In this document: positions 62,964 through 64,000 of the stretch, piece after piece | Position numbering within the stretch: position 1 is the stretch's first letter | How the letters are laid out: each line of letters begins with the position of its first letter | DNA from: AP-16 sp963755055 | GTDB lineage: Bacteria > Pseudomonadota > Alphaproteobacteria > Rhizobiales > Xanthobacteraceae | Reading direction: 5' to 3' | Length of the DNA: 64,000 nucleotides | NCBI GenBank assembly: GCA_963755055.1 | Contig: CAVWIS010000014.1 | Coordinates: forward strand, 1-64,000 | Position numbers and translations under genes: made by a program | Notes under the pieces: model-generated | Seen by the model: the letters and a program-made list of their open reading frames with translations, nothing else | What the model was told of the DNA's origin: nothing | Databases searched by the model: none

Positions 62964-63740
62964 ATGTTCAAGGTCCGTGTCATTCCCTGTCTCGACGTCA
63001 AGGACGGACGGGTGGTCAAGGGGGTCAATTTCGTCGACCTGCGGGACGCCGGCGATCCGGTCGAGGCCGCGGTCGCCTATGACGCCGCCGGCGCCGACGA
63101 GCTGTGTTTCCTCGACATCACGGCGAGCCACGAGAACCGGGGCATCATCCTCGACGTGGTGCGGCGGACCGCCGAGGCCTGCTTCATGCCGCTCACCGTG
63201 GGCGGCGGCGTGCGCACCATCGAGGACATCAGGCTGCTGCTCGCCTCCGGCGCCGACAAGGTGTCGATCAACACCGCGGCGGTGAAGGACCGGGCCTTCG
63301 TCAGGCAGGCGGCGGAAAAATTCGGCGACCAGTGCATCGTGGTGGCGATCGACGCCAAGGCGGTATCGGAGCCCGGAGAAACCCAGCGCTGGGAAATCTT
63401 CACCCATGGCGGGCGCAATCCGACCGGTCTCGACGCCGTCGGCTATGCCCGGGAGGTCGTCTCGCTCGGCGCCGGTGAAATCCTGCTGACCTCCATGGAC
63501 CGCGACGGCACGCGTCGCGGCTTCGACATTGCGCTGACCCGCGCGGTCGCCGACGCGGTCCCGGTTCCGGTCATCGCATCGGGCGGGGTGGGCGGGCTCC
63601 AGCACCTCGTCGAAGGCATCCGCGACGGCCATGCCACCGCGGTGCTCGCCGCCTCGATCTTTCATTTCGGCGAGCATACCATCCGGGAGGCGAAGGATTT
63701 CATGGCGCATGCCGGGCTGCCGGTGCGGCTCGACGGATGA
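62964..63740 (+). CDS. hisF: Imidazole glycerol phosphate synthase, cyclase subunit HisF
   Basis: A 258-residue TIM barrel that closes the imidazole ring with ammonia from HisH. VRVIPCLDVKDGRVVKGVNF with the catalytic Asp, PLTVGGGVRTIEDIRLLLAS, LLTSMDRDGTRRGFDIALTR with the second Asp, and VIASGGVGGLQHLVEGI. Seven bases after hisA; hisE follows after 46. Confidence 0.96.
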   Translation: MFKVRVIPCLDVKDGRVVKGVNFVDLRDAGDPVEAAVAYDAAGADELCFLDITASHENRGIILDVVRRTAEACFMPLTVGGGVRTIEDIRLLLASGADKVSINTAAVKDRAFVRQAAEKFGDQCIVVAIDAKAVSEPGETQRWEIFTHGGRNPTGLDAVGYAREVVSLGAGEILLTSMDRDGTRRGFDIALTRAVADAVPVPVIASGGVGGLQHLVEGIRDGHATAVLAASIFHFGEHTIREAKDFMAHAGLPVRLDG

Positions 63741-63786
63741 TTGCTTCCCGGCCTGCCGCCCGGATCGCGGACCAGCGAGGAACCCG

Positions 63787-64000
63787 ATGACCACGTTTAC
63801 CCTCTCCGACCTGGCGGAGCGCGTGAAGCAACGCGCAACGGCGAGCGCCGAGGTGTCGTACACGCGAAAGCTTCTCGACAAGGGCGTCGCGCACTGCGCC
63901 AAGAAGCTCGGCGAGGAAGCGATCGAGACCGCATTGGCCGCCGTCGGCGAGGATCGCGAGCGCGTGATCGCGGAGGCCGCCGATCTGCTCTACCATCTGC
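63787..64000 (+). CDS. hisE: Phosphoribosyl-ATP pyrophosphatase HisE, partial
   Basis: The first 71 codons of an ~105-residue MazG-fold enzyme; the window ends inside it. YTRKLLDKGVAHCAKKLGEE and AIETALAA then EAADLLYHL hold the conserved Glu/Asp metal ligands (KxxEExxE...DxxYH). ATG 63787 follows GCGAGGA. It is a separate HisE, not fused to HisI. Confidence 0.92.
   Translation, partial: MTTFTLSDLAERVKQRATASAEVSYTRKLLDKGVAHCAKKLGEEAIETALAAVGEDRERVIAEAADLLYHL

Noticed and set aside
1..64000. CRISPR array
   Set aside because: The only short repeats seen (84-bp pair, 28-bp palindrome pair, 78-bp tandem) lack the regular repeat-spacer pattern and no cas gene is present.

Overview
The window is high-GC alphaproteobacterial chromosome. 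The core genes (parA/parB, mnmE/mnmG, rho, hemE-ppsR, secB, hslVU, a split his operon, PII-amtB) and the many short accessory proteins that resemble Bradyrhizobium-type families point to the Rhizobiales (Hyphomicrobiales). The genus cannot be read from the sequence alone.

About 1-16.2 kb is an accessory region of low gene density, locally lower in GC, and full of debris. It holds 3' ends of tRNA genes without their 5' halves, fragments of a serine recombinase, two different IS21-type transposases, a phage terminase and a short-chain dehydrogenase, plus palindromic repeats and one structurally complete IS630-family element (14465-15526). Between about 9.6 and 14.4 kb a minus-strand cluster encodes a protein with polymerase-like palm motifs, an excisionase-like DNA-binding protein, an Api92/YubB-type protein and a helix-turn-helix protein. 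Two of these genes begin with the same codons and carry the same 28-bp palindrome at the same distance upstream. This looks like the replication/excision module of an undescribed or poorly described mobile element.

From 16.4 to 64 kb the DNA is ordinary core chromosome. In order: tRNA-Gly; a proofreading/redox/quality-control group (ProX, thioredoxin-TPR, Lon-like domain, UPF0434, GST); ubiquinone hydroxylase and thioesterase II; PII-AmtB-PII for ammonium sensing; aminotransferase, FtsK, LolA, ExoIII; signalling genes (cyclic-nucleotide-binding protein, OmpR-type regulator, diguanylate cyclase); LeuS-LptE-HolA; the segregation and tRNA-modification cluster parB-parA-rsmG-mnmG-mnmE with two parS sites; rho; hemJ-hemE. 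The divergent hemE/ppsR gap (50629-50999) is the position of the chromosomal origin in other alphaproteobacteria, and it contains an AT-rich stretch, GANTC sites and weak DnaA-box-like sequences. On the far side lie ppsR-maf-aroE-coaE-dnaQ, secB, tim44-mltA-smr, hslVU and hisB-(DUF2628)-hisH-hisA-hisF-hisE, the last cut by the window edge. The whole right half is therefore origin-proximal.

A technical point affects the reading of several genes. leuS, mnmG, hemE, rho and the Api92-like gene each carry one extra base, and in each the extra base lies in a GANTTC/GAATTC-type hexamer that becomes GANTC (the CcrM methylation motif) when one base is removed. Removing it restores the expected protein length every time. 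I treat these as probable read-level errors rather than real frameshifts. mnmE and one accessory gene instead appear to lack single bases in short homopolymers.
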